A DNA stretch of 64,000 nt from Pseudomonas lundensis (GTDB lineage Bacteria; Pseudomonadota; Gammaproteobacteria; Pseudomonadales; Pseudomonadaceae): positions 183,652-247,651 of the forward strand of contig NZ_JYKY01000004.1 of NCBI RefSeq assembly GCF_001042985.1, read 5' to 3'. This document shows, piece after piece, positions 26,177 through 34,863 of the stretch; positions within the stretch are counted from its first letter, which is position 1, and each line of letters begins with the position of its first letter. A program made the translations under genes and the position numbers. The notes under the pieces were generated by a model that had not been told where the DNA came from, did no database searches, and saw nothing but the letters and a program-made list of their open reading frames with translations.

Positions 26177-27034
26177 ATGAGCCGCGCCCCGGACACCTGG
26201 ATTCTCACCGCCGATTGCCCCAGCAGGCTGGGCACGGTCGACGCCGTGACGCGTCACCTGTTTGAACACCAGTGCTATGTCACCGAGCATCACTCCTTCG
26301 ACGATCAACGTTCCGGCCGGTTCTTTATCCGGGTCGAATTTCGTCAGCCACAAGGTTTTGACGAACCGGCCTTTCGCCGCGGGCTCAGCGAGCGCGGTCA
26401 ATCCTTCGGCATGGCCTTCGAACTCACCCCGCCGCATTACCGGCCCAAAGTGCTGATCATGGTGTCCAAGTCCGACCACTGCCTGAACGATTTGCTGTAT
26501 CGCCAGCGCATCGGGCAGTTGTCGATGGACGTGGTGGCCGTGGTCTCCAATCACCCGGACCTGGAGCCGCTGGCGCAGTGGCACGGTATCGCCTATCACC
26601 ACTTCGCCCTTGACCCCAACGACAAACCCGCGCAAGAGGCGCGGGTCTGGCGCGTGATCGAAGACACCGGTGCCGAACTGGTGATCCTTGCCCGTTACAT
26701 GCAAGTGCTCTCGCCCCAGCTGTGCCGCAAGCTCGATGGCAAGGCGATCAACATTCATCACTCGTTACTGCCCGGCTTCAAAGGCGCCAAGCCGTATCAC
26801 CAGGCCTACGAGAAAGGCGTGAAACTGGTGGGCGCCACGGCGCACTACATCAACAACGACCTCGACGAAGGGCCGATCATCGCTCAGGGCGTCGAGGTCG
26901 TGGACCACAGTTACTACCCCGAAGACTTGATTGCCAGAGGCCGCGACATTGAAGCCCAGACATTGGCCCGGGGTGTGGGTTATCACATAGAGCGGCGCGT
27001 TTTCCTAAATGGAGGTCGTACCGTGGTGCTGTGA
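26177..27034 (+). CDS. purU: formyltetrahydrofolate deformylase
   Basis: A 285-residue PurU with an N-terminal ACT domain (about 8-85) and a C-terminal formyltransferase fold containing NIHHSLLPGFKGAKPYHQAY and GATAHYINNDLDEGPI. It hydrolyses 10-formyl-THF to formate and THF, freeing the folate used by sarcosine oxidase. AAAAGGAG precedes the ATG. It is a catabolic paralogue of the housekeeping purU, as PA5420 in P. aeruginosa. Confidence 0.93.
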   Translation: MSRAPDTWILTADCPSRLGTVDAVTRHLFEHQCYVTEHHSFDDQRSGRFFIRVEFRQPQGFDEPAFRRGLSERGQSFGMAFELTPPHYRPKVLIMVSKSDHCLNDLLYRQRIGQLSMDVVAVVSNHPDLEPLAQWHGIAYHHFALDPNDKPAQEARVWRVIEDTGAELVILARYMQVLSPQLCRKLDGKAINIHHSLLPGFKGAKPYHQAYEKGVKLVGATAHYINNDLDEGPIIAQGVEVVDHSYYPEDLIARGRDIEAQTLARGVGYHIERRVFLNGGRTVVL

Positions 27035-27116
27035 CACGCCAGCGCCCACTAAGCTGCAAGCAGATCGGCGGGCGGCTGGCCGGTCATCCCGCTCCATAAC
27101 AACAAGGGTGAACTCA

Positions 27117-28316
27117 ATGGCGGACAATCGCGGTGTGGTGTACCTGGGCAACGGCCAGGTTGAAGTGCAGAGCATTCCGTTTCCCAAGATGCAAAATCCT
27201 CAAGGCAAGCCCATCCACCACGGCGTGATCCTGCGCGTGGTGTCGACCAATATTTGCGGCTCAGACCAGCACATGGTGCGCGGCCGTACCACGGCGCAAA
27301 CCGGGCTGGTATTGGGGCACGAAATTACCGGCGAGGTGATCGAGGCCGGGCGTGACGTGGAACATTTGAAGGTCGGGGATTTGGTATCGGTGCCGTTCAA
27401 CGTGGCGTGCGGGCGGTGCCGCAGTTGCAAAGAGCAAAACACCGGCGTGTGCCTGACCGTCAACCCGGCCCGTCCCGGCGGCGCATATGGTTACGTGGAC
27501 ATGGGCGACTGGGTCGGCGGTCAGGCGGAATATGTATTGGTCCCTTATGCGGATTTCAACCTGCTCAAACTCCCAAACCGCGACGCCGCGATGGAGAAAA
27601 TTCGCGATCTGACCTGCCTCTCCGACATCCTGCCCACCGGTTACCACGGCGCCGTCACGGCGGGCGTTGGCCCCGGCAGCACGGTCTACATTGCAGGCGC
27701 AGGGCCGGTAGGGCTTGCGGCGGCGGCGTCCGCGCGTTTGCTCGGCGCCGCCGTGGTGATCGTGGGGGACGTGAACCCGATTCGCTTGGCGCACGCCAAG
27801 GCGCAGGGCTTTGAAATTGCCGACCTGTCCAAAGACACCCCGCTGCATGAACAAATCGCCGACTTGCTGGGCGAGCCCGAAGTGGATTGCGCGGTCGATG
27901 CCGTGGGCTTTGAAGCCCGAGGCCACGGGCACGACGGCGTAAAACACGAAGCCCCGGCCACGGTGCTGAACTCACTGATGGGCGTGGTACGGGTGGCGGG
28001 CAAAATCGGTATTCCGGGGTTGTACGTGACCGAAGACCCCGGCGCTGTGGATGCCGCCGCCAAAATGGGCAGCCTGAGCATCCGCTTTGGACTGGGCTGG
28101 GCTAAATCCCACAGCTTTCATACTGGGCAAACCCCGGTGATGAAATACAACCGCCAATTGATGCAAGCGATCATGTGGGACCGGATCAAAATTGCCGACA
28201 TTGTCGGGGTCGAAGTCATCAGCCTCGATGAGGCACCTCGCGGCTACGGCGAGTTTGATGCGGGTGTACCGAAGAAGTTTGTGATTGATCCGCATCGGTT
28301 GTTTAGTGACGTGTGA
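27117..28316 (+). CDS. fdhA: glutathione-independent formaldehyde dehydrogenase
   Basis: A 399-residue zinc alcohol dehydrogenase family enzyme. The catalytic zinc site is in NICGSDQHM and GHEITGEV, the structural zinc site in CGRCRSCKEQNTGVC, and the NAD fold in YIAGAGPVGLAAAASARLLG. It oxidises formaldehyde released by GbcAB and DgcAB to formate with NAD. The ATG at 27117 begins MADNRGVVYLGNGQ. It closes the pathway cluster and is followed by a terminator. Confidence 0.94.
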   Translation: MADNRGVVYLGNGQVEVQSIPFPKMQNPQGKPIHHGVILRVVSTNICGSDQHMVRGRTTAQTGLVLGHEITGEVIEAGRDVEHLKVGDLVSVPFNVACGRCRSCKEQNTGVCLTVNPARPGGAYGYVDMGDWVGGQAEYVLVPYADFNLLKLPNRDAAMEKIRDLTCLSDILPTGYHGAVTAGVGPGSTVYIAGAGPVGLAAAASARLLGAAVVIVGDVNPIRLAHAKAQGFEIADLSKDTPLHEQIADLLGEPEVDCAVDAVGFEARGHGHDGVKHEAPATVLNSLMGVVRVAGKIGIPGLYVTEDPGAVDAAAKMGSLSIRFGLGWAKSHSFHTGQTPVMKYNRQLMQAIMWDRIKIADIVGVEVISLDEAPRGYGEFDAGVPKKFVIDPHRLFSDV

Positions 28317-28324
28317 GTGACACA

Positions 28325-28363
28325 CACCTCCAATGCCTCAATCGACGCCTTGGAGGTGGTTTT
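28325..28363 (+). terminator. terminator after fdhA
   Basis: CACCTCCAA at 28325-28333 pairs with TTGGAGGTG at 28350-28358, followed by GTTTT. It ends the purU-fdhA unit. Confidence 0.75.
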
Positions 28364-28454
28364 AATTGGCGTTATTTTTAATGCTATTACTGAGTTCTGA
28401 TGCCGCGATGTGTCGCCGTTATACTTAAAACCTTATAGGTTGACTCTAACAAAT

Positions 28455-29390
28455 CTACTGCCTGCAACTTTTTTCTTTTGATAATGTTTTTAGGTCAGTA
28501 GCTCCCCGAGCCTCTTGAATAGGGTCGACATCTATGCGTGGATTTTTTGCGGTTCCTCTACCCTTCTTAAGGTTCGGTGGAGAAAAAAAGTTTCTCTTGG
28601 GAGACATGTACTGTCTTTGCATGAATTGCCTGCTCTCTGATATTAGATCATCGGCTTTTGCAAGGTTGGCGCGGCTACGCTTAATTAATTGGCCAGTGGA
28701 TAGATTATTTGCTTGATCAAATGCCTTGCTCCCCATTACTAAATCGAATGTGTGATTTTTATTTATGTTGTTCATTGTTGTAACCACTGTATTTTGGAGA
28801 TCGATAATTATTTTATTAGTTTGTTTTGACGTTTTCATAATCCCTAGCCCCCTTCCAAACGCTTTCACCCATTGCCACATATGCCCGGTTGGGTCTTGCC
28901 TCATCATCGGCTCATTATCACAATACGCATACGCATTAATCCCCCCCTCGCCAAACGGGCTCCAACTGTCCGGGCTGTTAAAACGCATCAATACCGGATT
29001 AAACGCTCGATAGCCTTGGCCCAATAAATAATGCCCGGTCTCGAGCTCGGGTCGTTCGCCGTTAAACCCTATAGCGCTCAGTAAAGCGTCGTGGACGTGA
29101 TACCCAAAGGCCGTATACACCTGCGCGTGCTGAGTACCGTCGGGGCTAACGCCACTGAGCACTGACGCTTGTTGATCGGTCGCCAACAACGTGGTGCTCA
29201 CGCCGCTGCCATGCTGTTGCAAGGCTAGCGGTTGGGAGTCGGTTTCAAAAAAACGGGTTTTACGTTCGCCTTCAATTTCAGTGGCAATGCGCTCATCTTG
29301 ATAAAACCGACGCGTGGTGGTGTTGCTGCTCAGGCGGTCCAGTGCGTCGTATTGGTAACTGCCTTGAAGCGTGGGGGGGGACTTTTTCAT
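28455..29390 (-). CDS. RHS repeat-associated core domain protein (orphan RHS 1)
   Basis: A 311-residue protein: a short RHS core (YQYDALDRL near the start, GYRAFNPVLMRFNSPDSWSP, then NAYAYCDNEPMMRQDPTGH) followed by a unique tip of about 145 residues. The tip is Lys/Asn-rich (TSKQTNKIIIDLQNTVVTTM, FFSPPNLKKGRGTAKNPRID) and AT-rich, which suggests horizontal origin. The ATG at 29390 is chosen by comparison with the other two copies. A G8 tract at 29373-29380 lies just inside the start and a C7 tract at 28941-28947 in the core, both slippage-prone. Tip function is unknown; such tips are often toxins. Confidence 0.8.
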   Translation of the reverse strand: MKKSPPTLQGSYQYDALDRLSSNTTTRRFYQDERIATEIEGERKTRFFETDSQPLALQQHGSGVSTTLLATDQQASVLSGVSPDGTQHAQVYTAFGYHVHDALLSAIGFNGERPELETGHYLLGQGYRAFNPVLMRFNSPDSWSPFGEGGINAYAYCDNEPMMRQDPTGHMWQWVKAFGRGLGIMKTSKQTNKIIIDLQNTVVTTMNNINKNHTFDLVMGSKAFDQANNLSTGQLIKRSRANLAKADDLISESRQFMQRQYMSPKRNFFSPPNLKKGRGTAKNPRIDVDPIQEARGATDLKTLSKEKSCRQ

Positions 29391-29472
29391 GCTGAATACC
29401 GAATCAGTGGTTGGATACGTTTTCAGCATCCACACGCGCGTGGGGGTTGTATAGCTGGCAGAAGTGATAGGT
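29391..29472. repeat. upstream repeat shared by orphan RHS genes 1 and 2
   Basis: About 80 bases before the RHS 1 start are near-identical to 30695-30776 before RHS 2 (shared GAATCAGTGGTTGGATACG and ATAGCTGGCAGAAGTGATAG). In frame they would encode ITSASYTTP..TYPTTDS..., so they may be residual coding sequence of a longer RHS ancestor. The duplicated block therefore covers leader and core, not the tips. Confidence 0.65.
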
Positions 29473-29651
29473 ATGAGGCCTCACGGGGGGGCTCAAGTGC
29501 TACAGGCGCGTGCGCTGCTCACCCTCGGGCGAGCAGCGGACATCCCCTATTACCCGTGCGCACCACCCCAGTCGGCGGTGGCAGTTATATACATCGTCTG
29601 GACTATTCGTCGTTCAGCGCTTGCTGATCGAGGGCTGAGGAATGAGTTTGT

Positions 29652-30694
29652 TTAATGACCGTAGAATGACTGTCTGATGTCGCTGATTGCTTTCCGTATA
29701 GCTGTATACTGATCGCCTTTTCCTGCAATGCGGTGACTTAATATGGAATCATATGCTAAACCTAGTTTGTGTCTGTAATTTAATTCTTCGGTCTTCAAGT
29801 TTCTTATATCAGATTTATTCTCGAATCTAATGCGCTCAAATTGGGCGTTGTAGTCGCGACGGTAATTATTGAGTGCTGCTTGTTCCTTTGGTGTTATACC
29901 ATCATAGTCGTAGTTCTTAGTATGGGGGGGCTTTTATTTTGGGTTCTTGGTATGTCAGGATTCTTATCTGATTTCGAGTGTCGGCCACTTGTTTTTTGTA
30001 ATTTTTTATGGCGCTCTCAGTACCCCCCTTAAAGTTATGGGGAAGGTATTCAGGTGACGTTGGCCGTTGTATGCCTTGTTTTTCTAATTCTACTGCGCTT
30101 AGCCAGTTCTTTTTATGTTCTAAAAATAGTCTGGCGGTTTTGGTTTTTGATTTTTCCACGAAGCCCAAAGCCCTTAGCAGCGATTTAAATGGGAAGTGCC
30201 CAGAGGGGTCCACTTCGTCAAGCGGCTTATTACTGTACGCATACGCATTAATCCCCCCCCTCCCCAAACGGGCTCCAACTGTCCGGGCTATTAAAGCGCA
30301 TTAATACCGGGTTATAAGCCCGATAACCCTGACCCAACAGATAATGCCCGGTGACGGCTTCCGGGTGCTCGCCATTGAAAGCCAGTAGCCGGGTGATGCC
30401 ATTTTCGGCCGGGTGATGGCCATAGGGGGTATAGGCATAGGCTTGTGTGCCGGCCGCGCTGACGTGTTGCAGTACCGAGGTTTGCAGGTCGGTGGCCAGC
30501 AGGGTGGTGGTTTGCCCTTGTTGTACGGCCAAGGGCTGTGCGTTGAACGCCATGAAGCGGCGGGTGTTGGCCCCTTCAACCTCGGTGGCAATGCGCTCAT
30601 CTTGATAAAACCGACGCGTGGCGTTGCGGGTGGTCAGGCGGTCCAGTGCATCGTACTGGTAAGTGCCTTCAAGCGTGGGGGGTGATGTTTTCAT
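29652..30694 (-). pseudogene. orphan RHS 2, interrupted by two homopolymer frameshifts
   Basis: Read on the minus strand, the protein runs MKTSPPTLEGTYQYDALDRL to SPFGEGG. The frame then breaks at a C8 tract (30253-30260), continues as INAYAYSNKPLDEVDPSGHF to PKIKAP, and breaks again at a G7 tract (29924-29930). The third segment then runs HTKNYDYDGITPKEQAALNN to RQSFYGH and stops at 29652. Removing one base from each tract restores one 346-residue frame. Copy 1 has C7 in frame at the first site. It is either a pseudogene, a phase-variable gene in the off state, or a homopolymer sequencing error. Confidence 0.75.
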
Positions 30695-30776
30695 CGTGAA
30701 TGCCGAATCAGTGGTTGGATACGATTCAAGCATCCATACGTATTCGGGGGGTGTATAGCTGGCAGAAGTGATAGGT
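30695..30776. repeat. upstream repeat of orphan RHS 2
   Basis: This is the second copy of the block at 29391-29472, directly before the RHS 2 start. Confidence 0.65.
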
Positions 30777-30824
30777 CAGCAGCGCCCGTTGCCGGGCACT
30801 GCGTGAGTCACGGCCTGTCTTGAA

Positions 30825-31091
30825 TCAGGTTGACACGTGCAAACGCCGGCCCAGTACGTCCAGCAGGTCGCAGCCGTCGCGCAGCAAGAGGGCGCAGGCG
30901 TGGGTGAGGTGTTTGAGGTCGACGCTGTCAGCGTCGTTGAGTTCGAGCCGGTCAAGGCTTTCGAGCGCCTGGGTCACGGCCAGAATGCGCGCCGCCGCAT
31001 TGGCATGCAGCACGTCGGGCGGGCTTTGGGTGTCTATCAGCAGGCTGGGGATCAGGCAGTCGATGGCGGTCAGCGGGATGTAGCGGTTCAT
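30825..31091 (-). CDS. hypothetical protein, 88 aa
   Basis: A small helical protein (MNRYIPLTAIDCLIPSLLID, then ARILAVTQALESLDRLELND and HACALLLRDGCDLLDVLGRR). The ATG at 31091 overlaps the stop of an upstream 74-codon ORF (CCATGA), and I prefer it to starts further upstream. No signal peptide or domain is recognised. Pseudomonas carry many small proteins of this kind behind a similar structured leader. Confidence 0.6.
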   Translation of the reverse strand: MNRYIPLTAIDCLIPSLLIDTQSPPDVLHANAAARILAVTQALESLDRLELNDADSVDLKHLTHACALLLRDGCDLLDVLGRRLHVST

Positions 31092-31312
31092 GGACAATGC
31101 TCTTTGTGTGTTTGATAAAACTCCCACCTATCCGTCGCCAAACGAATAGGTGGCAGCTGCGCGCAGGTTGGCGAACCGGAAACACACCACCGGCAGACCC
31201 GAAGGTCTCCCACGCGCAGCTGCCATAAAGCAGCTTTGCGGGTGCAAAAAGTCCTGCAATTAAACAAGAGTTTTCGCATGGTGGTAGTCAGGTCGCCAAA
31301 CCCGGTCGTCAT
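31088..31312 (-). CDS. possible leader ORF overlapping the 88-aa gene
   Basis: A 74-codon ORF (MTTGFGDLTTTMRKLLFNCR to YQTHKEHCP) whose stop overlaps the next start in ATGA. Translation of such an ORF through the hairpins in this region could couple to or attenuate the downstream gene. Whether the peptide itself matters is unknown. Confidence 0.35.
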   Translation of the reverse strand: MTTGFGDLTTTMRKLLFNCRTFCTRKAALWQLRVGDLRVCRWCVSGSPTCAQLPPIRLATDRWEFYQTHKEHCP

Positions 31313-31322
31313 GAGGACGACC
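31125..31322 (-). ncRNA. structured leader upstream of the 88-aa gene
   Basis: Several perfect or near-perfect hairpins lie in series. CCACCTAT with ATAGGTGG sits at about 31125-31154. A 12-bp perfect pair is formed by 31152-31163 and 31213-31224 (GGCAGCTGCGCG). Inside it AGACC/GGTCT at 31195-31208 closes a CGAA loop. CGGTCGTC/GACGACCG lies at about 31303-31322. The density of structure in 200 bases suggests a regulatory 5' leader; no known riboswitch class was recognised. Confidence 0.45.
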
Positions 31323-31510
31323 GGCGGACTATAAGCCGCTGGCCCGCAACCGGCAAACCTCAATTGCTGTAGGCCGTAGCGCTTTTGCATTAAGCTTGCC
31401 GGCCGTTGGACCGGCGACGGGCGTTGGGAACAACGGCCGGGGCGGCAGGTCTTACACACAGTTTCACTGCTCCGCCGGGAGTGGTCTTTGGCTTTTAAGA
31501 GGTGGACGCA

Positions 31511-32086
31511 ATGAAGAAGTTGAGCGCCGTAGCACTGGCAACATGGATGACCGTGGCCGCGAGCCCGGTGTTTGCAGGGGGCTTTAGCCTGAACGATGCC
31601 GCAGGCATTTTGAATCAGGTTCAGGGCGGCAACAGCGCGAAGTCCGACCAGACCGTTCAGGCCTTGGCTCTGCTGAATAAAGCCCAACAGATGGGTGTTA
31701 AGCCTGAGCAGGCAGCCGGTGGCGTGGGCGCGATGTTGAGCCTGGCCAAAAACCAGCTCACCACCAATGATTACGCAGCCTTGACGCAACAAGTGCCGGG
31801 CATCAACAAAGTCACCGGGGCCGGTGCCTTGACCCAACTGAGCCAGTTCAGCGCCAAGAACCCGCAGCTTCAGGCCCTCGTGGGGCAGATCAACCCGGTC
31901 AGCAAAGATGCCAAAGTGGCAGTGAGCAACGTGACGAATCAGTCGCAGCTCAACAGCGCGTTCGAAGCGCTGGGCATGAACAGCAGCCTGATTCAGGAGT
32001 TCGCGCCGTTGATCACTCAGTACTTGGGCCAACAGGGCGTAGCCAGCCCGCTGTTGACCACGTTGAGTGCGCTGTGGGGCGCTTAA
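31511..32086 (+). CDS. DUF2780 domain-containing secreted protein
   Basis: A 191-residue protein with a signal peptide (MKKLSAVALATWMTVAASPVFA). The mature part is Gln/Ala-rich and helical, with LLNKAQQMGVKPEQAAGGVG and a C-terminal SSLIQEFAPLITQYLGQQG typical of DUF2780 (VcgC/VcgE-like). Function is unknown. I chose the ATG at 31511; an upstream start would put acidic residues before the signal peptide. The gene is convergent with the acyltransferase gene, four bases apart. Confidence 0.8.
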   Translation: MKKLSAVALATWMTVAASPVFAGGFSLNDAAGILNQVQGGNSAKSDQTVQALALLNKAQQMGVKPEQAAGGVGAMLSLAKNQLTTNDYAALTQQVPGINKVTGAGALTQLSQFSAKNPQLQALVGQINPVSKDAKVAVSNVTNQSQLNSAFEALGMNSSLIQEFAPLITQYLGQQGVASPLLTTLSALWGA

Positions 32087-32089
32087 AGG

Positions 32090-32977
32090 TCAGTTGCGCT
32101 CGGCACGCAAGGTGCTGATGCGCTGGTCCTTCTTGATCCAGAGCTGGTTGACCCAGCTCTGGACAACCTCACGAAACACCGGGTCGTTTTCGTAATCACC
32201 CTGCCACAACGCCGGGTCCAGCTCACGGGTCTGGATGTCGACAATCACTTTGGGCACTTGCCCGCTGATCAACTCCCAAAACCCCGGAATCCTGGCCTGT
32301 GGGTACACCACGGTCACGTCGAGTACGGCATCCAGTTGTTCACCCATCGCCGCCAGCACAAACGCCACGCCGCCCGCCTTGGGCTTGAGCAGGTAGGTGT
32401 AGGGCGAGTGTTGCAGCGCGCTTTTGGCCGGGGTGAAGCGCGTGCCTTCCAGGTAGTTGACCACCGTCACTGGCTGGCGCTTGAACAGTTCGCAGGCGGC
32501 GCGGGTGATTTTCAGGTCTTGCCCTTTGAGCTCGGGGTGCTTGGCCAGGAACGCTTTGCAATAGCGCTTCATGAACGGGTAATCGAGCGCCCACCAGGCC
32601 AGCCCGAGAAACGGCACCCAGATCAGTTCCTTCTTTAAAAAGAATTTGAAGAACGGCGTGCGGCGATTCAGGCCCTGCATCAACGCCGGGATGTCGACCC
32701 ACGATTGGTGGTTGCTGATGACCAGATAAGAGGTGTCGCGGCTCAAACCCTCGGCGCCGCGGATGTCCCAGTGCGTGGGCAGGCACAGGGCGAAAATGCG
32801 CTTGTCGATGTCGGACCACGTTTCAGCGATCCACATGACCGCCCGCGAGTTGTAATCGCGCAGACGCCCTGGCGAGATCAGCTTGAGCAGGGCAAACAGC
32901 ATCAGCGGACCAAATAAAACCAGGGTGTTGCACAGCAGCAAAAACGTGACCAAACAGCCGGTGAGCAGGCGGCGCAT
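32090..32977 (-). CDS. acyltransferase (YihG/PlsC-like family)
   Basis: A 295-residue membrane acyltransferase. An N-terminal membrane segment (LLTGCLVTFLLLCNTLVLFG) precedes the PlsC motifs: SNHQSWVDI (NHxxxxD, His and Asp visible), FFLKKELIWVPFLG and NYLEGTRFTPAK. The size matches E. coli YihG, which makes phospholipid by acylating lysophosphatidic acid. The ATG at 32977 was chosen because 74 upstream codons are not family-like. Confidence 0.85.
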   Translation of the reverse strand: MRRLLTGCLVTFLLLCNTLVLFGPLMLFALLKLISPGRLRDYNSRAVMWIAETWSDIDKRIFALCLPTHWDIRGAEGLSRDTSYLVISNHQSWVDIPALMQGLNRRTPFFKFFLKKELIWVPFLGLAWWALDYPFMKRYCKAFLAKHPELKGQDLKITRAACELFKRQPVTVVNYLEGTRFTPAKSALQHSPYTYLLKPKAGGVAFVLAAMGEQLDAVLDVTVVYPQARIPGFWELISGQVPKVIVDIQTRELDPALWQGDYENDPVFREVVQSWVNQLWIKKDQRISTLRAERN

Positions 32978-33220
32978 AAGCGACTCTTGACGATGTGAGG
33001 GTCGCCAATGATAAGCAGCACGCCATAGAACGCCAAATTGGAGTGTGGACAAATGTTTCACAGGCGATGAAATAAGCTGCGCGCACACCTGAACACGTGC
33101 CGCCCAAACGCGCTGCGTGCGATCGCCAGCGACCACGCCCAACGACCGGATGCCCTTTGCCCGCGGGAACCAAGGCGCAAACCGGGGTCTAACCCGCAAC
33201 CTCTACAGGAAACTGCCACC

Positions 33221-33721
33221 ATGAAATCCGTTTTCGTTTTGTTGTCCGTTCTGGCTTTGCCGGTGATGGCGGCCGAGCCCACGCTGTACGGGCGTTATGA
33301 ATACATCAAGCTCCCGGAAATCGGTGAAACCTTGCAGGCCAAGATGGACACGGGCGCGCTGACGGCGTCGTTGTCGGCCAAGAACATCGAAACCTTCACC
33401 CGCGATGGCGAGTCATGGGTGCGTTTCCAGCTCGCGACCAAAGGCGCGAGCGACAAGGTGTACGAGCACAAAGTGGCGCGCATCAGCAAAATCAAAAACC
33501 GCGCCGATGAAGACGACGATAAGCAAGAGCCCGCGAGCGCCAAGCGCCCGGTGGTTGACCTTGAAATGTGCCTGGGTAACGTCAAGCGCACCGTGGAGGT
33601 CAACCTGACCGACCGCAGCAGTTTCAACTACCCGCTGCTGATCGGCGCCAAGGCCCTGCGTGAGTTCGGCGCGGCGGTCAACCCGGCTCGCCGGTATACG
33701 GCGGACAAGCCGGGGTGTTAA
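33221..33721 (+). CDS. retropepsin-like aspartic peptidase (annotated as ATP-dependent zinc protease)
   Basis: A 166-residue protein with a signal peptide (MKSVFVLLSVLALPVMA) and the retropepsin motif KMDTGALTASL near residue 43. The later IGAKALREFGAAVNPARRY is family-typical. Databases call this COG4067 family 'ATP-dependent zinc protease', but the DTG motif points to an aspartic peptidase fold. AGGAAACTGCC precedes the ATG. It is divergent from the acyltransferase gene. Confidence 0.82.
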   Translation: MKSVFVLLSVLALPVMAAEPTLYGRYEYIKLPEIGETLQAKMDTGALTASLSAKNIETFTRDGESWVRFQLATKGASDKVYEHKVARISKIKNRADEDDDKQEPASAKRPVVDLEMCLGNVKRTVEVNLTDRSSFNYPLLIGAKALREFGAAVNPARRYTADKPGC

Positions 33722-33739
33722 GGGGGCGTCACTCTTGAT

Positions 33740-34750
33740 CTAATTCTTTCGGATAACGGCAGCTATTTTAGTGGCTGTGCTGGTGCGGGGAGCGAGTACC
33801 CAGGAGTTTTCTTTCAATGTCACGGGGCCACGCAAAATTTTTTTAGCTTCACTTTCTCCTACGCGGAATACCCAATCTGGATCGTTGGGGTTAGCTACGA
33901 GACCCATTCTTTTAACGGGTTGAGTCGAGGTAAGTGTCCAGGTTCCCTCTTTGAGTTCCACGCTGCCACCTAAGGTTTTTCTGGCGGTAGCGGGCGATAC
34001 ATCGATTATTCTGTCTGGATTTAACGGATCCACAACCCAGCCACTCTTTTCAGTGGGTTGCGCAGGCTGTCTTGAGTGGGGGCTATTTGTTTGATGAGAA
34101 CGCGAGGGACGCGATTGTTTGGGCTGCACGTTATTCTTGTCGGGGAGAACTGATAAGTTTTTTTGCGACCCCGGTGTACTGGGGGTGCGGTGAAATAGGC
34201 GTCTTAGCCATTTCCAAGGCATGTGCCCGGTCGGGTCCTCCCGGTTCACCGGATCGCCCGCACAATAGGCATACGCATTAATCCCACCCTCACCAAACGG
34301 GCTCCAACTGTCGGGGCTGTTAAAACGCATCAGAACCGGGTTAAACGCCCGGTAGCCATTACCGAGTAAGTAATACCCGGTGAACGGGTCAAAGCGTTCG
34401 CCATTAAAGCCGAGCAGCTGTGGGGTATCAGCTTCTTGCAGATGATGGCCATAGGGTGTGTAGGCGATTAAATGTTGTTGGCTGTTGTTCAATACAGTTA
34501 GCGTTGATCGATTTTCTTCACCTGCAATAAGTAATGCCTTAGGCGTGCCGTTCTGGTGTACCTGATAACTCAATACAGCCTCTTCACATTCGAAGATCCG
34601 AAGCCCTACGTTACCTCGGTGCTCAGTTGCGACACGGTCTCGACAATAGAACAGCTGGGTATTATCTGCGTTCGCGCCTTGACTGATTACGTGACGGTCC
34701 AGCGGGTCGTACGCATAGCTGTGAGTCTGTGTCTTCTTTTTTTTTGACAT
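33740..34750 (-). CDS. RHS repeat-associated core domain protein (orphan RHS 3)
   Basis: A 336-residue protein. Residues 10-175 are the RHS core (YAYDPLDRH, GYRAFNPVLMRFNSPDSWSP, EDPTGHMPWK). After a basic Ser/Pro-rich linker (190-235) the tip has two similar units at 237-273 and 283-319, each with a W/L-V-x-(D/N)-P start, a central hydrophobic-basic patch and ending LKE..W.L. A run of nine A on the coding strand (34737-34745) directly follows the start codon in MSKKKK and is slippage-prone. The tip function is not recognised. Confidence 0.8.
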   Translation of the reverse strand: MSKKKKTQTHSYAYDPLDRHVISQGANADNTQLFYCRDRVATEHRGNVGLRIFECEEAVLSYQVHQNGTPKALLIAGEENRSTLTVLNNSQQHLIAYTPYGHHLQEADTPQLLGFNGERFDPFTGYYLLGNGYRAFNPVLMRFNSPDSWSPFGEGGINAYAYCAGDPVNREDPTGHMPWKWLRRLFHRTPSTPGSQKNLSVLPDKNNVQPKQSRPSRSHQTNSPHSRQPAQPTEKSGWVVDPLNPDRIIDVSPATARKTLGGSVELKEGTWTLTSTQPVKRMGLVANPNDPDWVFRVGESEAKKILRGPVTLKENSWVLAPRTSTATKIAAVIRKN

Positions 34751-34863
34751 GGCGTTAACCCTTTTCTCATTTCACCGGTTCAGGTGATTAATAAAGGTCT
34801 AACGGGCAGGCGGATACTCTCAGAACGAATAGGTTTCAGACCTCTGATCGGAAAATACGCCTT

